NCBI GenBank assembly: GCA_002162765.1 | Contig: MAAR01000004.1 | Location: forward strand, 496,001-560,000 | Origin: Flavobacteriales bacterium 34_180_T64 | GTDB taxonomy: Bacteria; Bacteroidota; Bacteroidia; Flavobacteriales; Flavobacteriaceae | Length of the DNA: 64,000 nt | Reading direction: 5' to 3' | In this document: positions 1 through 8,517 of the stretch, piece after piece | Layout: every line of letters starts with the position of its first letter | How positions within the stretch are numbered: position 1 is the first letter of the stretch | The notes under the pieces: generated by a model | Databases searched by the model: none | What the model was told of the DNA's origin: nothing | Seen by the model: only the letters and a program-made list of their open reading frames with translations | Made by a program: the position numbers and the translations under genes

Positions 1-958
1 TAATATGTTTTACAATTGCCAAACCTAAACCTGATCCTCCTTCTTTTCGTGAGCCACTTTTATCCACTCTATAAAAACGTTCAAATAATCTAGGTATATT
101 GGCATTAGCAATACCCTCACCATTGTCTGTAACTCTAACAATCACTTTGTTTTTAATTAAATCTTCAATATTTACTTCTGTTGTCCCTTGATCTTGTCCA
201 TATTTTATTGAATTAACAATCAAGTTAGTCAACACCTGTTGAATGCGTTCCTTATCAGCATTTACGTAAACTGGAGTCTTATAGACTCTATCGAAAATTA
301 ACGTGATGTTTTTCATTGAAGCCTTCATTTCTAGTAAATCAAAAACGCTTTTTATAAGCTCTACAATATCAAATTTTTCTATGGTTAAACTTAAGTCGCC
401 AACTTCCAACTTCGTTATCATATCCAAATCTTTCACAATATAAATAAGGCGTTCAACACCTTTTTCGGCACGACCTAAATACTTCTCTCTAATTTTTTCA
501 TCATTAACGCCACCATCAATGAGCGTAGAAATATAACCTTGAACTGTAAATAATGGTGTTTTCAACTCATGAGAAACATTTCCTAAAAACTCTTTGCGAT
601 ATTCCTCTCTAACTTTTAAAGTTTCAATTTCAAGTTTTTTGTCTCTTGCATATTTATCAATCTCCTGTGTTAGAGTAGCCATATCAGTAGTTACTGGGTA
701 TTTGCGTATGGACGCCGATTCTAAAAGTGTAAGATCATCATATATTCTTTTAACACGTCTATAAATAAAGCGTTCGACTCTAAATTGAATAATAAAAAAT
801 GAGATGCCATAGCAAGAAATTGCAAAAGCCACGATCAATATCCAATTAAAACTGTTTGAGAATGCTAAAAAAATACTTATAAAGAGTGATAAAAAAAGGG
901 TGATATAAAACGATGTTTTAATAGCAAATTTATACGATTTCTTTAATTTATTTTGCAT
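1..958 (-). CDS. Sensor histidine kinase, PhoR-like (3' end outside window)
   Basis: Membrane sensor kinase expected to phosphorylate the response regulator encoded just upstream. The frame is open from the ATG at 958 to the left edge (about 319 residues), so the end of the ATP-binding domain is missing. Two N-terminal membrane helices (about residues 12-60) lie close together, so there is little periplasmic sensor. The H-box reads NVSHELKTPL with His near residue 130. The N-box (TNLIVNSIKYG) is near 250, DNGEGIAN near 280 and GGSGLGLAIVKH near the edge. The start ATG shares a base with the TAA stop of the regulator (TAATG), so the two are co-transcribed and translationally coupled. The family is certain; the stimulus is unknown, although the pairing resembles PhoR/PhoB. 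Confidence 0.93.
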   Translation of the reverse strand, partial: MQNKLKKSYKFAIKTSFYITLFLSLFISIFLAFSNSFNWILIVAFAISCYGISFFIIQFRVERFIYRRVKRIYDDLTLLESASIRKYPVTTDMATLTQEIDKYARDKKLEIETLKVREEYRKEFLGNVSHELKTPLFTVQGYISTLIDGGVNDEKIREKYLGRAEKGVERLIYIVKDLDMITKLEVGDLSLTIEKFDIVELIKSVFDLLEMKASMKNITLIFDRVYKTPVYVNADKERIQQVLTNLIVNSIKYGQDQGTTEVNIEDLIKNKVIVRVTDNGEGIANANIPRLFERFYRVDKSGSRKEGGSGLGLAIVKHI

Positions 959-1641
959 TAATCTACAAACTTATAGCCAACTCCTTTAACCGTTTTAAAG
1001 CTTTCATCTCCAATTTTCTCTCGAAGTTTTCTTATATGAACATCAATAGTTCTTCCTCCAACAATCACTTCACTTCCCCATACTTTATCCAAGATTTCAT
1101 CTCGTTTGAATACTTTTCCAGGCTTTGCTGCTAACAAAGATAATAGTTCAAATTCTTTTCTAGGTAATAGAATTTCTTTACCATGATTCGTAATTTTATA
1201 TTCTTCTCTATTAATGATAAGACTCCCTATTTTCAATACCCCGACTGATGAATCTTCGTCTTTTAATCGTCTTAGTAGTGCTTTAACCTTGCTCACTAAC
1301 ACTTTTGGCTTTATTGGTTTCGTAATATAATCATCTGCTCCAGCATCAAAACCTGCAACTTGAGAATAATCTTCTCCTCTTGCTGTCAAAAAAGTAATTA
1401 TAGTTTGGCTCAATTCTGGTATTTTCCTTATCAACTCGCAGGCTTCAATACCATCCATTTCAGGCATCATGACATCGAGTATAATTAATTGTGGTTTTTC
1501 CGCCTTTGCTTTTTTAACAGCTTCAACGCCATTTTCAGCTGTTATAATTTGATAGCCTTCAGAAGACAAATTATAACCAACAATTTCAAGAATATCAGGT
1601 TCATCATCGACCAGTAATATTTTAATGTCTTTTTTCTTCAT
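958..1641 (-). CDS. OmpR/PhoB-family response regulator
   Basis: Two-component DNA-binding regulator of 227 residues. The receiver domain (about 1-120) has the acidic pair DD at 12-13, phospho-acceptor Asp56 in ILDVMMPEMDG and the conserved Lys108 in YITKP. A winged-helix domain follows (about 130-227) with the usual GGRTIDVHIRKLREK recognition-helix region and the final GVGYKF. It overlaps by one base with the following sensor kinase on the same strand, its likely partner. The residues around the winged helix look PhoB/RprY-like, but nothing nearby (no pst or phoU genes) shows that it controls phosphate uptake. It is divergent from the exported-protein gene at 1834. Confidence 0.93.
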   Translation of the reverse strand: MKKKDIKILLVDDEPDILEIVGYNLSSEGYQIITAENGVEAVKKAKAEKPQLIILDVMMPEMDGIEACELIRKIPELSQTIITFLTARGEDYSQVAGFDAGADDYITKPIKPKVLVSKVKALLRRLKDEDSSVGVLKIGSLIINREEYKITNHGKEILLPRKEFELLSLLAAKPGKVFKRDEILDKVWGSEVIVGGRTIDVHIRKLREKIGDESFKTVKGVGYKFVD

Positions 1642-1833
1642 ATTTAAATTTTAAAACACACTTCTGCTGTAAAGATAAAATTAATAATTCAGCAAATTCA
1701 ACGTATAAAACAAATAACATTAGCATAACTTAGAGAATACAATGGCTTAACTTTCGATAAACGACACTAAACATTAACAGGACTTTGGTACAACATTTGA
1801 ATTAATTTATTAAATTTAAGTATTATTTAATTT

Positions 1834-2166
1834 ATGAAAAAAAATTACTTAAACACACTATTAATCTTCACTTTTCTGATGGTATCACTTTTGAGCTTTG
1901 GACAGGCTAACCCATCAAATACTTCAAATTCCAATATAGAGGGTCTATTAGTACATCCAAACCCGGTGAACAATGGATTAGTTTACATTTCTACATTAAA
2001 AAATTTAGTAAAGCATATTGAAATATATGATGTCCTCGGTAAGGAAATACACACTTCTTCCCTCCTAGGAATTGAATTAAACATTTCTATTCTCAAACCG
2101 GGTATTTACATTTTAAGAATTACTGAGAATAGTATTACTGCCACTAGGAAGCTGGTTGTTAGATAA
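1834..2166 (+). CDS. Minimal T9SS-exported protein (signal peptide plus sorting domain)
   Basis: A 110-residue protein made almost entirely of export signals. It has a Sec signal peptide (Lys-Lys-Asn, hydrophobic core, cleavage expected after SFGQA near residue 25), about 12 linker residues, then a type A T9SS C-terminal sorting domain. That domain shows HPNPVNNGLVYI, IYDVLGKEI, LNISILKPGIYILRI and the terminal basic KLVVR. T9SS substrates normally carry a folded cargo of hundreds of residues between these parts; here there is none. It may be a remnant of a larger gene whose cargo was deleted, or a very small surface peptide. It lies just upstream of a full-length T9SS substrate. No frameshift is visible. 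Confidence 0.82.
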   Translation: MKKNYLNTLLIFTFLMVSLLSFGQANPSNTSNSNIEGLLVHPNPVNNGLVYISTLKNLVKHIEIYDVLGKEIHTSSLLGIELNISILKPGIYILRITENSITATRKLVVR

Positions 2167-2170
2167 CTAC

Positions 2171-2212
2171 AATTCCAATGTTATTATACTGAATTCCAAT
2201 GTTATTATACTG
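2171..2212. repeat. Perfect tandem duplication, 2 x 21 bp
   Basis: The 21-base unit AATTCCAATGTTATTATACTG at 2171-2191 is followed immediately by an identical copy at 2192-2212. It lies between the two T9SS-protein genes, starting four bases after the first stop codon. Perfect identity suggests a recent slippage duplication. No function is evident. Confidence 0.95.
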
Positions 2213-2263
2213 TAAAATAGTGAATTCGTCCTTTCGATTTATCAATTTGACGTAATTTCTTAC

Positions 2264-2271
2264 TATATTTG
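2264..2271 (+). promoter_or_regulatory. Candidate Bacteroidetes -7 promoter element
   Basis: TATATTTG matches the Bacteroidetes -7 consensus TAnnTTTG and lies 28 bases before the ATG at 2300. A TTTG at 2246-2249 could be the upstream element, but its spacing (14 bp) is shorter than usual. Confidence 0.4.
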
Positions 2272-2299
2272 TTATCCTTAATTTTATATAGAAACAATT

Positions 2300-3973
2300 A
2301 TGAAAAAAATTTACTTTTTATTTTTAACACTTTTAATGACAAGCTTGTCTTTTGGACAAGTTATTGCACAAGATGATTTTTCTTATGCAGATGGAAGTCT
2401 TGTTCCTAATGGCGGATGGACAACAGGTAGTGGTACAGCTGGAGACCTATTAGTCTCATCTGGTCAAGCTGTGGTTCAACATGGTACTCCTAGTGAGGAT
2501 GCTAGACAAACCTTTTCATCGGTTTCTGGAGACATTTATTATGCACTAGATTTCTCTGTAGATGATTTAGGTGCTGCTTACGTTGGAAGTGATAATGAAT
2601 ATTTTTCTCACGTTAATTTCAGAGCTCGCCTTAGTGTTGGACCTGGAACTAGTGGTGGAGATTATACTGTAGGCATTGGATCATCTTCGGCTGGTCAAGC
2701 AATTTGGGCTACCGATCTTACCTTTGGTCAATCCTATCGCGCTGTTGTAAGGTATGATCAAGATCTTGGTTTAGCAGAACTTTGGATCGACCCTGTAAAT
2801 TCTGGTAGTACTAGTATCTCTGGTACTGAAGATGGCGCTACGAGTATTGATTCATTTGATCTTCGCCAATCTGATTCTTCAGAAAATGAGACTGTTCGTG
2901 TTGATGATTTAATGATTGGACAGACTTTTGATGATGTTCTGGTTTATGTAGTTCCAGCATGTACTGTAGCTTTTGAAGCCGTATCTTTTACTTGTGGATC
3001 AAATACAATAGGAGACAATAATGATGGTGTTACTATTAATATTCCATATACAAATTCTGATGCTGGTATTACTTCTGTAACTTCTGGTTCTGGTTCTGTT
3101 AGTGGCGATGATCCTGCTTCCGTTTCTGATGGAACAATTACAATTACTGGTCTTATGGAAGGTGATGCTTGGGATGTAATATTAAATGGTGGTGATTGTG
3201 ATGGAACTACAGTTTCAGGAACAGTCCCTGCAGACCAATGTGACCCATTACCTAGCACATGTATAGATATTAGCAATGGTGCAAATCCATTTGATTTAGT
3301 AAATGTTACTCCTAATAATGGTTTTACAAACATGGGTATGTGGACAAATACTTCTGGAACTTATGCAGCGAATGGATATTGTGGAGGTGGCTGTGTTGAA
3401 CCAGTAGAAGGTTGGCTGGTATTTGGACCTTTAGATATGACATCTGTTAGTGATTTAGAATTAGCATTTGATGCTTCTGAAAATTTTGGAGTTACAGATT
3501 TAGCTGTTTCTTATACAGAATCTTATTCTGGAACGCCTGCAGGTTCTACTTGGACAACAGTCGGAACAATTACTGATTCAGGAACATTTAATATTGATAT
3601 TTCTTCAGCAACAGGCACAACCGTGTATGTTGGTGTACAATATCTTGATGATGGAGTTGATGGATATTCAGCGTGGTCATTATCTAATGTAGCATTAAAT
3701 GCTTTTGGAGGTTGTCCAACTTTGTCTTCTGATCAATTCGAAACTAATAGCTTCAACATTTACCCTAACCCAACGTCGTTAGGTTATGTGAATATTAAAA
3801 GTAATACAGGAGAAGCTATGAGTGTTGCAGTATATAATATTTTAGGTAAGCAAGTAATAAATAAAACTGTTTCTAATGAGCGTTTAGATGTCTCTAGTTT
3901 AAACACTGGTTTATATCTGATGAAAATATCTCAAGGAAATGCGACAGTAACTAAAAAATTAGTGATTAGATAA
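2300..3973 (+). CDS. T9SS-secreted surface protein with type A sorting domain
   Basis: Secreted or cell-surface protein of 557 residues. A Sec signal peptide ends near residue 24. The region after it (DDFSYADGSL, about 25-215) looks like a jelly-roll/LamG-like beta-sandwich. A Ser/Thr/Gly-rich segment with paired cysteines follows (about 220-315), then a choice-of-anchor-like beta domain (about 320-470). The C-terminal 75 residues are a type A T9SS sorting domain with IYPNPTSLGYVNI, YNILGKQV and terminal KKLVIR. No catalytic motif is visible, so adhesin or structural roles are as likely as enzymatic ones. A strong hairpin terminator follows, so it is probably transcribed alone. Confidence 0.85.
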   Translation: MKKIYFLFLTLLMTSLSFGQVIAQDDFSYADGSLVPNGGWTTGSGTAGDLLVSSGQAVVQHGTPSEDARQTFSSVSGDIYYALDFSVDDLGAAYVGSDNEYFSHVNFRARLSVGPGTSGGDYTVGIGSSSAGQAIWATDLTFGQSYRAVVRYDQDLGLAELWIDPVNSGSTSISGTEDGATSIDSFDLRQSDSSENETVRVDDLMIGQTFDDVLVYVVPACTVAFEAVSFTCGSNTIGDNNDGVTINIPYTNSDAGITSVTSGSGSVSGDDPASVSDGTITITGLMEGDAWDVILNGGDCDGTTVSGTVPADQCDPLPSTCIDISNGANPFDLVNVTPNNGFTNMGMWTNTSGTYAANGYCGGGCVEPVEGWLVFGPLDMTSVSDLELAFDASENFGVTDLAVSYTESYSGTPAGSTWTTVGTITDSGTFNIDISSATGTTVYVGVQYLDDGVDGYSAWSLSNVALNAFGGCPTLSSDQFETNSFNIYPNPTSLGYVNIKSNTGEAMSVAVYNILGKQVINKTVSNERLDVSSLNTGLYLMKISQGNATVTKKLVIR

Positions 3974-3994
3974 TTATTCACTTTTAAACTATTT

Positions 3995-4024
3995 AAAAGC
4001 GTTGCCAATGGCAACGCTTTTTTA
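3995..4024 (+). terminator. Rho-independent terminator after the T9SS gene
   Basis: A 12-bp perfect stem (AAAAGCGTTGCC / GGCAACGCTTTT) with a three-base loop is followed by a T run, 21 bases after the stop codon at 3973. Confidence 0.9.
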
Positions 4025-4031
4025 TTTTCTC

Positions 4032-4039
4032 TATTTTTG
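4032..4039 (+). promoter_or_regulatory. -7 promoter element directly before the LuxE-like gene
   Basis: TATTTTTG matches TAnnTTTG and ends five bases before the ATG at 4045. A transcript starting the usual few bases downstream would begin at or beside the start codon, so the mRNA may be leaderless. Confidence 0.5.
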
Positions 4040-4044
4040 TCCTA

Positions 4045-5025
4045 ATGATAAATACTCGCGATATTTTTAATATTCAAAACAAAGACCAATTTGATGCTAT
4101 GGCGTTAAAAGTCTTTAAATTTCAATTTGAAAACAATTCTGTATATCGTTCCTTTTGTGATTTACTCTATAAACATCCAAGCGATATAAAAGAGATAAAA
4201 GACATCCCTTTTCTTCCCATTCAATTTTTTAAGACACGAGACGTTTTAAGTTCAAAAAAACCAATTTTAAAAAGCTTTTCAAGTTCTGGGACAACAGGAC
4301 GTATTCCAAGTAAACATCATATTACAGATCTTTCAATCTACGAAGAAAGCTTTTCCAAAGGATTTAAGGCCTTTTATGGCGACATTACAGATTATGTAGT
4401 ACTAGCCTTATTACCTTCATATTTGGAACGTGAAGGGTCTTCATTAACGTATATGGTTGAATACTTAATAAGTCAATCTAAACAACCAGAAAGTGGATTC
4501 TATCTAAACAATTTATCCGAATTAAAAAAACACCTTATTGAATTAGAAGCTAAAGAGAAAAAGATCTTGCTCATTGGCGTTTCCTTTGCTCTGATGGATT
4601 TAGTAGAATTATCAACCTTCAACCTCAAGAATACTACAGTAATGGAAACTGGAGGTATGAAAGGAAGGCGCAAAGAATTAATAAGAACTGAACTTCATGA
4701 GGTTCTAAATAAAGGATTTGGTGTGCGACAGATTCATAGTGAATATGGAATGACTGAATTATTAAGTCAAGCGTATTCAAAAGGGAATGGCCTTTTCAAA
4801 AGCCCAAACTGGATGTCTGTTCTAACAAGAGACCCAGAAGATGCTTTAAGTATCCAAAGTCCTGGAAAAACTGGAGGCATCAATATAATCGATCTGGCAA
4901 ATATCAATTCATGTGCATTTATTGCGACTCAAGATTTAGGTCGCGTATATGAGGACACTTCATTTGAAATTATTGGACGTTTTGATAATTCCGATATTAG
5001 AGGTTGCAATTTAATGGCGCTATAG
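4045..5025 (+). CDS. LuxE/PaaK-family acyl-activating protein
   Basis: A 326-residue protein related to LuxE (acyl-protein synthetase, an ATP-dependent fatty-acid ligase) and to PaaK-type adenylating enzymes. The adenylate-binding signature SSSGTTGRIPSKH begins near residue 79, and HSEYGMTELLSQ near 230 is the second signature of this fold. There is no signal peptide. The other lux genes (luxCDAB) are absent, so this is not a bioluminescence operon. Flavobacteria commonly carry this gene alone, and its physiological acyl acceptor is not known to me. The gene has its own -7 element almost touching the start codon. Family assignment is good; substrate is unknown. Confidence 0.85.
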   Translation: MINTRDIFNIQNKDQFDAMALKVFKFQFENNSVYRSFCDLLYKHPSDIKEIKDIPFLPIQFFKTRDVLSSKKPILKSFSSSGTTGRIPSKHHITDLSIYEESFSKGFKAFYGDITDYVVLALLPSYLEREGSSLTYMVEYLISQSKQPESGFYLNNLSELKKHLIELEAKEKKILLIGVSFALMDLVELSTFNLKNTTVMETGGMKGRRKELIRTELHEVLNKGFGVRQIHSEYGMTELLSQAYSKGNGLFKSPNWMSVLTRDPEDALSIQSPGKTGGINIIDLANINSCAFIATQDLGRVYEDTSFEIIGRFDNSDIRGCNLMAL

Positions 5026-5082
5026 CATTGTTTCCGTTGTAATGTCTACAAATAATCTTCGACTCAAGGCTAAATTCAAAGC

Positions 5083-5523
5083 ATGAAATTATTAATTACA
5101 CTTTTTCTCATAAGCACATCTGTAGTCTCACAAAAAAGTGATTTCAATACAAAAAAAGGGTTTGCTGCCGAAGGTTATGATGTGGTTGCTTATTTCAATA
5201 ATCAAGCAATTGAAGGGTCAATTGATTATGTTGCAACTCATAATGGCGTGAAATACAAGTTTATTTCTGAAACTAATTTGAAGCAATTTCTATCTCAACC
5301 AGATAGATATTCACCTCAATATGGCGGTTTTTGTGCCTATGCGATAGCTGTCAAATCAAAAAAAGTAAAAATAAATCCTGACACTTTCGAAATAAGGGAT
5401 GGTAAACTCTATTTGTTTTATAATTCTTGGGGAACAAATACGCTCGAATTATGGCAAAAAGAAAATGTGAAAGGTTTGATAAAAAAAGCCGACCAAAATT
5501 GGGAAGCGATTACTTTAGATTAA
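5083..5523 (+). CDS. YHS domain-containing exported protein
   Basis: A 146-residue protein with a short Sec signal peptide (about 1-16) and one YHS domain. The domain is recognisable from GYDVVAYFNNQAIEGS (about 30-47), the central KYKFISETNLKQFLSQPDRYSPQYGGFCAYA (the segment YGGFCAYA near 88-95) and the closing GKLYLFYN. YHS domains occur in metal-associated proteins; the single Cys in GGFCAYA is the usual conserved one. It follows the LuxE-like gene on the same strand with a 57-base gap and ends at a strong hairpin shared with tyrS. Periplasmic metal handling is plausible but not shown. Confidence 0.85.
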   Translation: MKLLITLFLISTSVVSQKSDFNTKKGFAAEGYDVVAYFNNQAIEGSIDYVATHNGVKYKFISETNLKQFLSQPDRYSPQYGGFCAYAIAVKSKKVKINPDTFEIRDGKLYLFYNSWGTNTLELWQKENVKGLIKKADQNWEAITLD

Positions 5524-5570
5524 ATTCTATGGAAAAGAATAATTAGCTTCAAGAATTGGTTGGTTAATTG

Positions 5571-5602
5571 TGAAACGCCAGATTGATGAATCTGGCGTTT
5601 CA
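5571..5602. terminator. Hairpin between convergent YHS gene and tyrS
   Basis: A 14-bp perfect stem (TGAAACGCCAGATT / AATCTGGCGTTTCA) closes a four-base loop between the convergent genes ending at 5523 and 5608. T runs on either side are poor, so it may act as a bidirectional terminator or as a 3' stabiliser. Confidence 0.75.
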
Positions 5603-5607
5603 ATATT

Positions 5608-6915
5608 CTAAACTATTTTAATTATAAAAGTGCTTTTTTTTCCGCGGTTTAAAATGATATATCTATTATTGATTAAATCTTCAGAAGTTAATAGATAACT
5701 TTCATTTACTTTTTCTTTATTTATTGATACCGAATTTTCCTTTAATGCTCTTCGCGCTTCTCCATTTGACGCTAAGAAATTCGTTTTGGCAGATAATGCA
5801 GCTATCATATCTAATCCTTCATTAAATTCAGATTGAGCTATTTCCGATTGTGGTACACCCTCAAACACTTCTAAAAAAGTAGCTTCATCTAAGGTCTTTA
5901 TATCTTCCTTAAAAGATTTGCTATATAAAATTCGGGAAGCACGTTGGGCATTTTCAAAATCAGATTTGGAGTGTACGAATGTAGTCACTTCTTCAGCCAA
6001 TCGTTTTTGTAAAATCTTGAGCCCACGATTCTCATTGTGCTCAATTAACAGATTAGAAATAACATTTTTATCTAAAAATGTAAATATTTTAATATATTTT
6101 TCAGCATCTTCATCTGAAGTATTGATCCAAAATTGAAAGAACTTATATACGGATGTTTTATCAGTATCAAGCCAGATATTACCACCTTCGCTTTTTCCAA
6201 ATTTAGAACCGTCCGCCTTAGTAATTAAAGGGCAAGTCATTGCAAATGCTTTAGCACTTTCTCCAACGTTCATACGTCTTACCAATTCGGTTCCAGTGGT
6301 TATATTTCCCCATTGGTCACTTCCTCCCATTTGCAACAGACAATTGTGAGATTTGTGCAAATGATAAAAATCATAACCTTGAATCAATTGATACGTGAAT
6401 TCTGTAAATGACATCCCAACATTTCCTTCTTCTCCAGATAATCGTTTCTTCACTGAATCTTTTGCCATCATATAATTGACAGTAATACGTTTACCGACAT
6501 CTCGCGCAAAATCAATAAATGTAAAATCTTTCATCCAATCATAATTATTGACTAAAACAGGAGCATTCTCAGCATCAGAATCGAAATTCAAAAAACGAGA
6601 TAAAACATTTTTAATTCCTGAAACATTAAATTCTAAAGTGGCTTCATCTAATAAATTACGTTCATCGCTTTTTCCTGATGGATCGCCAATCATTCCAGTT
6701 GCACCTCCAACCAAAGCAATAGCCTTATGGCCTGCTTTTTCAAGATGAACCAACAAAATTATTGGCACTAAACTTCCAATATGTAATGAATCTGATGTTG
6801 GATCAAATCCAATATAGGCGGTGGTCATTTCTTTGTTTAGTTGGTCTTCAGTTCCTGGCATAATATCATGAACCATCCCTCTCCAACGTAATTCTTCCAC
6901 AAATTTATTCGTCAT
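5608..6915 (-). CDS. tyrS: Tyrosyl-tRNA synthetase
   Basis: Class I aminoacyl-tRNA synthetase that charges tRNA-Tyr; 435 residues from the start chosen here. The frame stays open upstream to 6978, but the family begins at [14 protein letters not shown] (ATG at 6915), and the extra 21 residues are unlike TyrRS. The HIGH signature appears as HIGS near residue 45. The tyrosine-binding segment [11 protein letters not shown] is near 175 and KMSKS appears as KFGKS near 231. A C-terminal S4-like RNA-binding domain occupies about 365-435. A -7/-33 promoter lies just upstream. Cytoplasmic, essential. Confidence 0.97.
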   Translation of the reverse strand: MTNKFVEELRWRGMVHDIMPGTEDQLNKEMTTAYIGFDPTSDSLHIGSLVPIILLVHLEKAGHKAIALVGGATGMIGDPSGKSDERNLLDEATLEFNVSGIKNVLSRFLNFDSDAENAPVLVNNYDWMKDFTFIDFARDVGKRITVNYMMAKDSVKKRLSGEEGNVGMSFTEFTYQLIQGYDFYHLHKSHNCLLQMGGSDQWGNITTGTELVRRMNVGESAKAFAMTCPLITKADGSKFGKSEGGNIWLDTDKTSVYKFFQFWINTSDEDAEKYIKIFTFLDKNVISNLLIEHNENRGLKILQKRLAEEVTTFVHSKSDFENAQRASRILYSKSFKEDIKTLDEATFLEVFEGVPQSEIAQSEFNEGLDMIAALSAKTNFLASNGEARRALKENSVSINKEKVNESYLLTSEDLINNRYIILNRGKKSTFIIKIV

Positions 6916-6942
6916 AATTAAAGTATTGATAACTAATTTTGG

Positions 6943-6972
6943 CAAAGATATGTTTATAAGCCTAATGACAAA
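6943..6972 (-). promoter_or_regulatory. Promoter of tyrS
   Basis: On the minus strand, TTTG (6972-6969), 18 bases, then TATCTTTG (6950-6943) matches the Bacteroidetes TTTG-N17-20-TAnnTTTG pattern. It lies 28 bases upstream of the chosen ATG at 6915 and inside the longer open frame, which supports the shorter tyrS start. Confidence 0.6.
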
Positions 6973-7003
6973 AGACAATTAGAAAAAAGACTACATTAGC
7001 ATT

Positions 7004-8020
7004 ATGATTTTAGTTACAGGCGGAACAGGACTAGTAGGCTCCCATTTACTTTATAAACTCTTAAGTAGTAATGAATCGGTTACGGCAATTTACAGACGAA
7101 AGCATAAACTTGAAGCTGTTAAGCATGTCTTTTCCTATTACTCAAAGGATGCTAATGTGCTTTTCAACAAAATAAATTGGGTGGAAGCTGATATCACCAA
7201 CATCACAGATTTGGAGGTCGCATTTAAAAACATAACTCATGTGTATCATTGTGCAGCATTCGTATCTTTTGAACCAGATAAATATCATCAACTACGGCAA
7301 ATCAATATTCAAGGAACAGCAAATATTGTTAATTTATGTATTTCCAACGCTATTGAAAAGCTTTGTTATGTAAGTTCTGTTGCAGCTATAGGTCATAATG
7401 AAAATTCGAATAAATTAATTAACGAATCTACGTCATGGAACCCAGAAGATGACAATAGTGTTTATGCCATTACAAAATATGGTGCTGAAATGGAAGTTTG
7501 GCGAGGAACTCAAGAAGGGGTTAATGCTGTAATTATTAATCCTGGTATTATTCTTGGCCCTGGATTTTGGCGAGGAGCTGGTAGTTGTTCACTCATAAAA
7601 AAAGTGTATTCTGGATTTAACTATTATACTTTGGGTGTTACAGGATACGTAGATGTTTGGGATGTTGTAGAAATAATGCAATTGCTTATGAAAAATCCAA
7701 TAAAAAATCAACGCTATATATTAGTTTCGGATAATTTATCTTTTAAGACTTTTCAAGAAAAAGTGGCAATAGCGTTAGGTGTAAAACCGGGTAAAAAAGA
7801 AGCAAGCACCTTACATCTCGAAATAGGATGGAGATTAGATTGGCTACGACATAAGCTTTTAGGTAAACGTAGGCTATTTGTAAAACAAGTCGCTAAAACT
7901 GCAAGAACTTCCAACTTTTATGATAGTTCTAAGCTCATTAATGAATTAGACTACAATTTTAACTCAATAGACAACTCTATTCAAAAGGTCTGCACTTATT
8001 TTAAAACCGATCTAGAATAA
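7004..8020 (+). CDS. NAD-dependent epimerase/dehydratase (extended SDR)
   Basis: A 338-residue extended short-chain dehydrogenase/reductase. The nucleotide-binding glycine motif TGGTGLVGSH is at residues 5-14. The catalytic set is visible: Ser125 in YVSSVAAIG and the Tyr154-xxx-Lys158 pair in YAITK. The overall pattern (HCAAFVSFEP, NIQGTANIV) resembles dihydroflavonol-4-reductase/3-beta-HSD-like sugar or lipid reductases. It is divergent from tyrS and convergent with the DUF4296 lipoprotein gene. The substrate cannot be read from sequence. TACATTAG just before the ATG is one mismatch from the -7 consensus. Confidence 0.85.
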   Translation: MILVTGGTGLVGSHLLYKLLSSNESVTAIYRRKHKLEAVKHVFSYYSKDANVLFNKINWVEADITNITDLEVAFKNITHVYHCAAFVSFEPDKYHQLRQINIQGTANIVNLCISNAIEKLCYVSSVAAIGHNENSNKLINESTSWNPEDDNSVYAITKYGAEMEVWRGTQEGVNAVIINPGIILGPGFWRGAGSCSLIKKVYSGFNYYTLGVTGYVDVWDVVEIMQLLMKNPIKNQRYILVSDNLSFKTFQEKVAIALGVKPGKKEASTLHLEIGWRLDWLRHKLLGKRRLFVKQVAKTARTSNFYDSSKLINELDYNFNSIDNSIQKVCTYFKTDLE

Positions 8021-8040
8021 TATAACTGCTTTATTCCTTT

Positions 8041-8517
8041 TTAGTGTTTTTTTTTGGCTGGCAAATCGGTTGGCATATCAACACGAGCTCTTCTTTTCGT
8101 TTTTTTGATGGTATCGGATAATCTTTTTATAGAATCTTCAAGTCTCTTTCTAGTCTTTTCTTCTTCAAATTCCTTTTTCTTTAAGGCCTCATAAATTTCC
8201 TTTTCTATCTTCAACTTGGACTTAACTTTATCTACTATTGATTTATAAGTCTCGGTATCAAAAGCATAATAATTATTGCTTGAAGCAAACTGCAGGCTAT
8301 CAATTTTATATTTTTCATAAATATATTCCTGCGGATATATACCGTTAATTTCTAAAGTTTTTTTATTAATCCCTTTTGCAGAATTCAAAATAAATACATC
8401 ATAGATAATATTAGCCATTCTATCTTGAGCAATTAAATTATCGGGCTTTTTAGGACGACCTGAATTATTGCAAGCTAAAAAGAAGACTAGTATTACTATG
8501 ACAATTACCTGTTTCAT
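8041..8517 (-). CDS. DUF4296 lipoprotein
   Basis: A 158-residue predicted lipoprotein. A signal peptide ends in the lipobox LACN (Cys near residue 16). The DUF4296 core (about 28-110) follows, with DRMANIIYDVFILNSAK and a conserved YKIDSLQFASSNNYYA segment. The C-terminus is a highly charged Lys/Arg/Glu helix. Its ATG overlaps the dihydroorotase stop (ATGA), so it is the last gene of the mannosyltransferase / dihydroorotase / DUF4296 operon. This order is familiar from flavobacteria, but the function is unknown. Confidence 0.87.
   Translation of the reverse strand: MKQVIVIVILVFFLACNNSGRPKKPDNLIAQDRMANIIYDVFILNSAKGINKKTLEINGIYPQEYIYEKYKIDSLQFASSNNYYAFDTETYKSIVDKVKSKLKIEKEIYEALKKKEFEEEKTRKRLEDSIKRLSDTIKKTKRRARVDMPTDLPAKKKH

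Noticed and set aside
2944-3333. 129-codon minus-strand frame inside the T9SS gene
   Set aside because: Shadow of a strongly supported plus-strand gene; low-complexity translation with no family resemblance or promoter.
4045-5025. LuxE-like gene as part of a bioluminescence operon
   Set aside because: No luxA, luxB, luxC or luxD lies nearby; neighbours are a T9SS protein and a YHS protein.
6916-6978. Extra 21 residues at the N-terminus of tyrS
   Set aside because: The segment contains the predicted promoter and is not TyrRS-like; the family start MTNKFVEE is at 6915.
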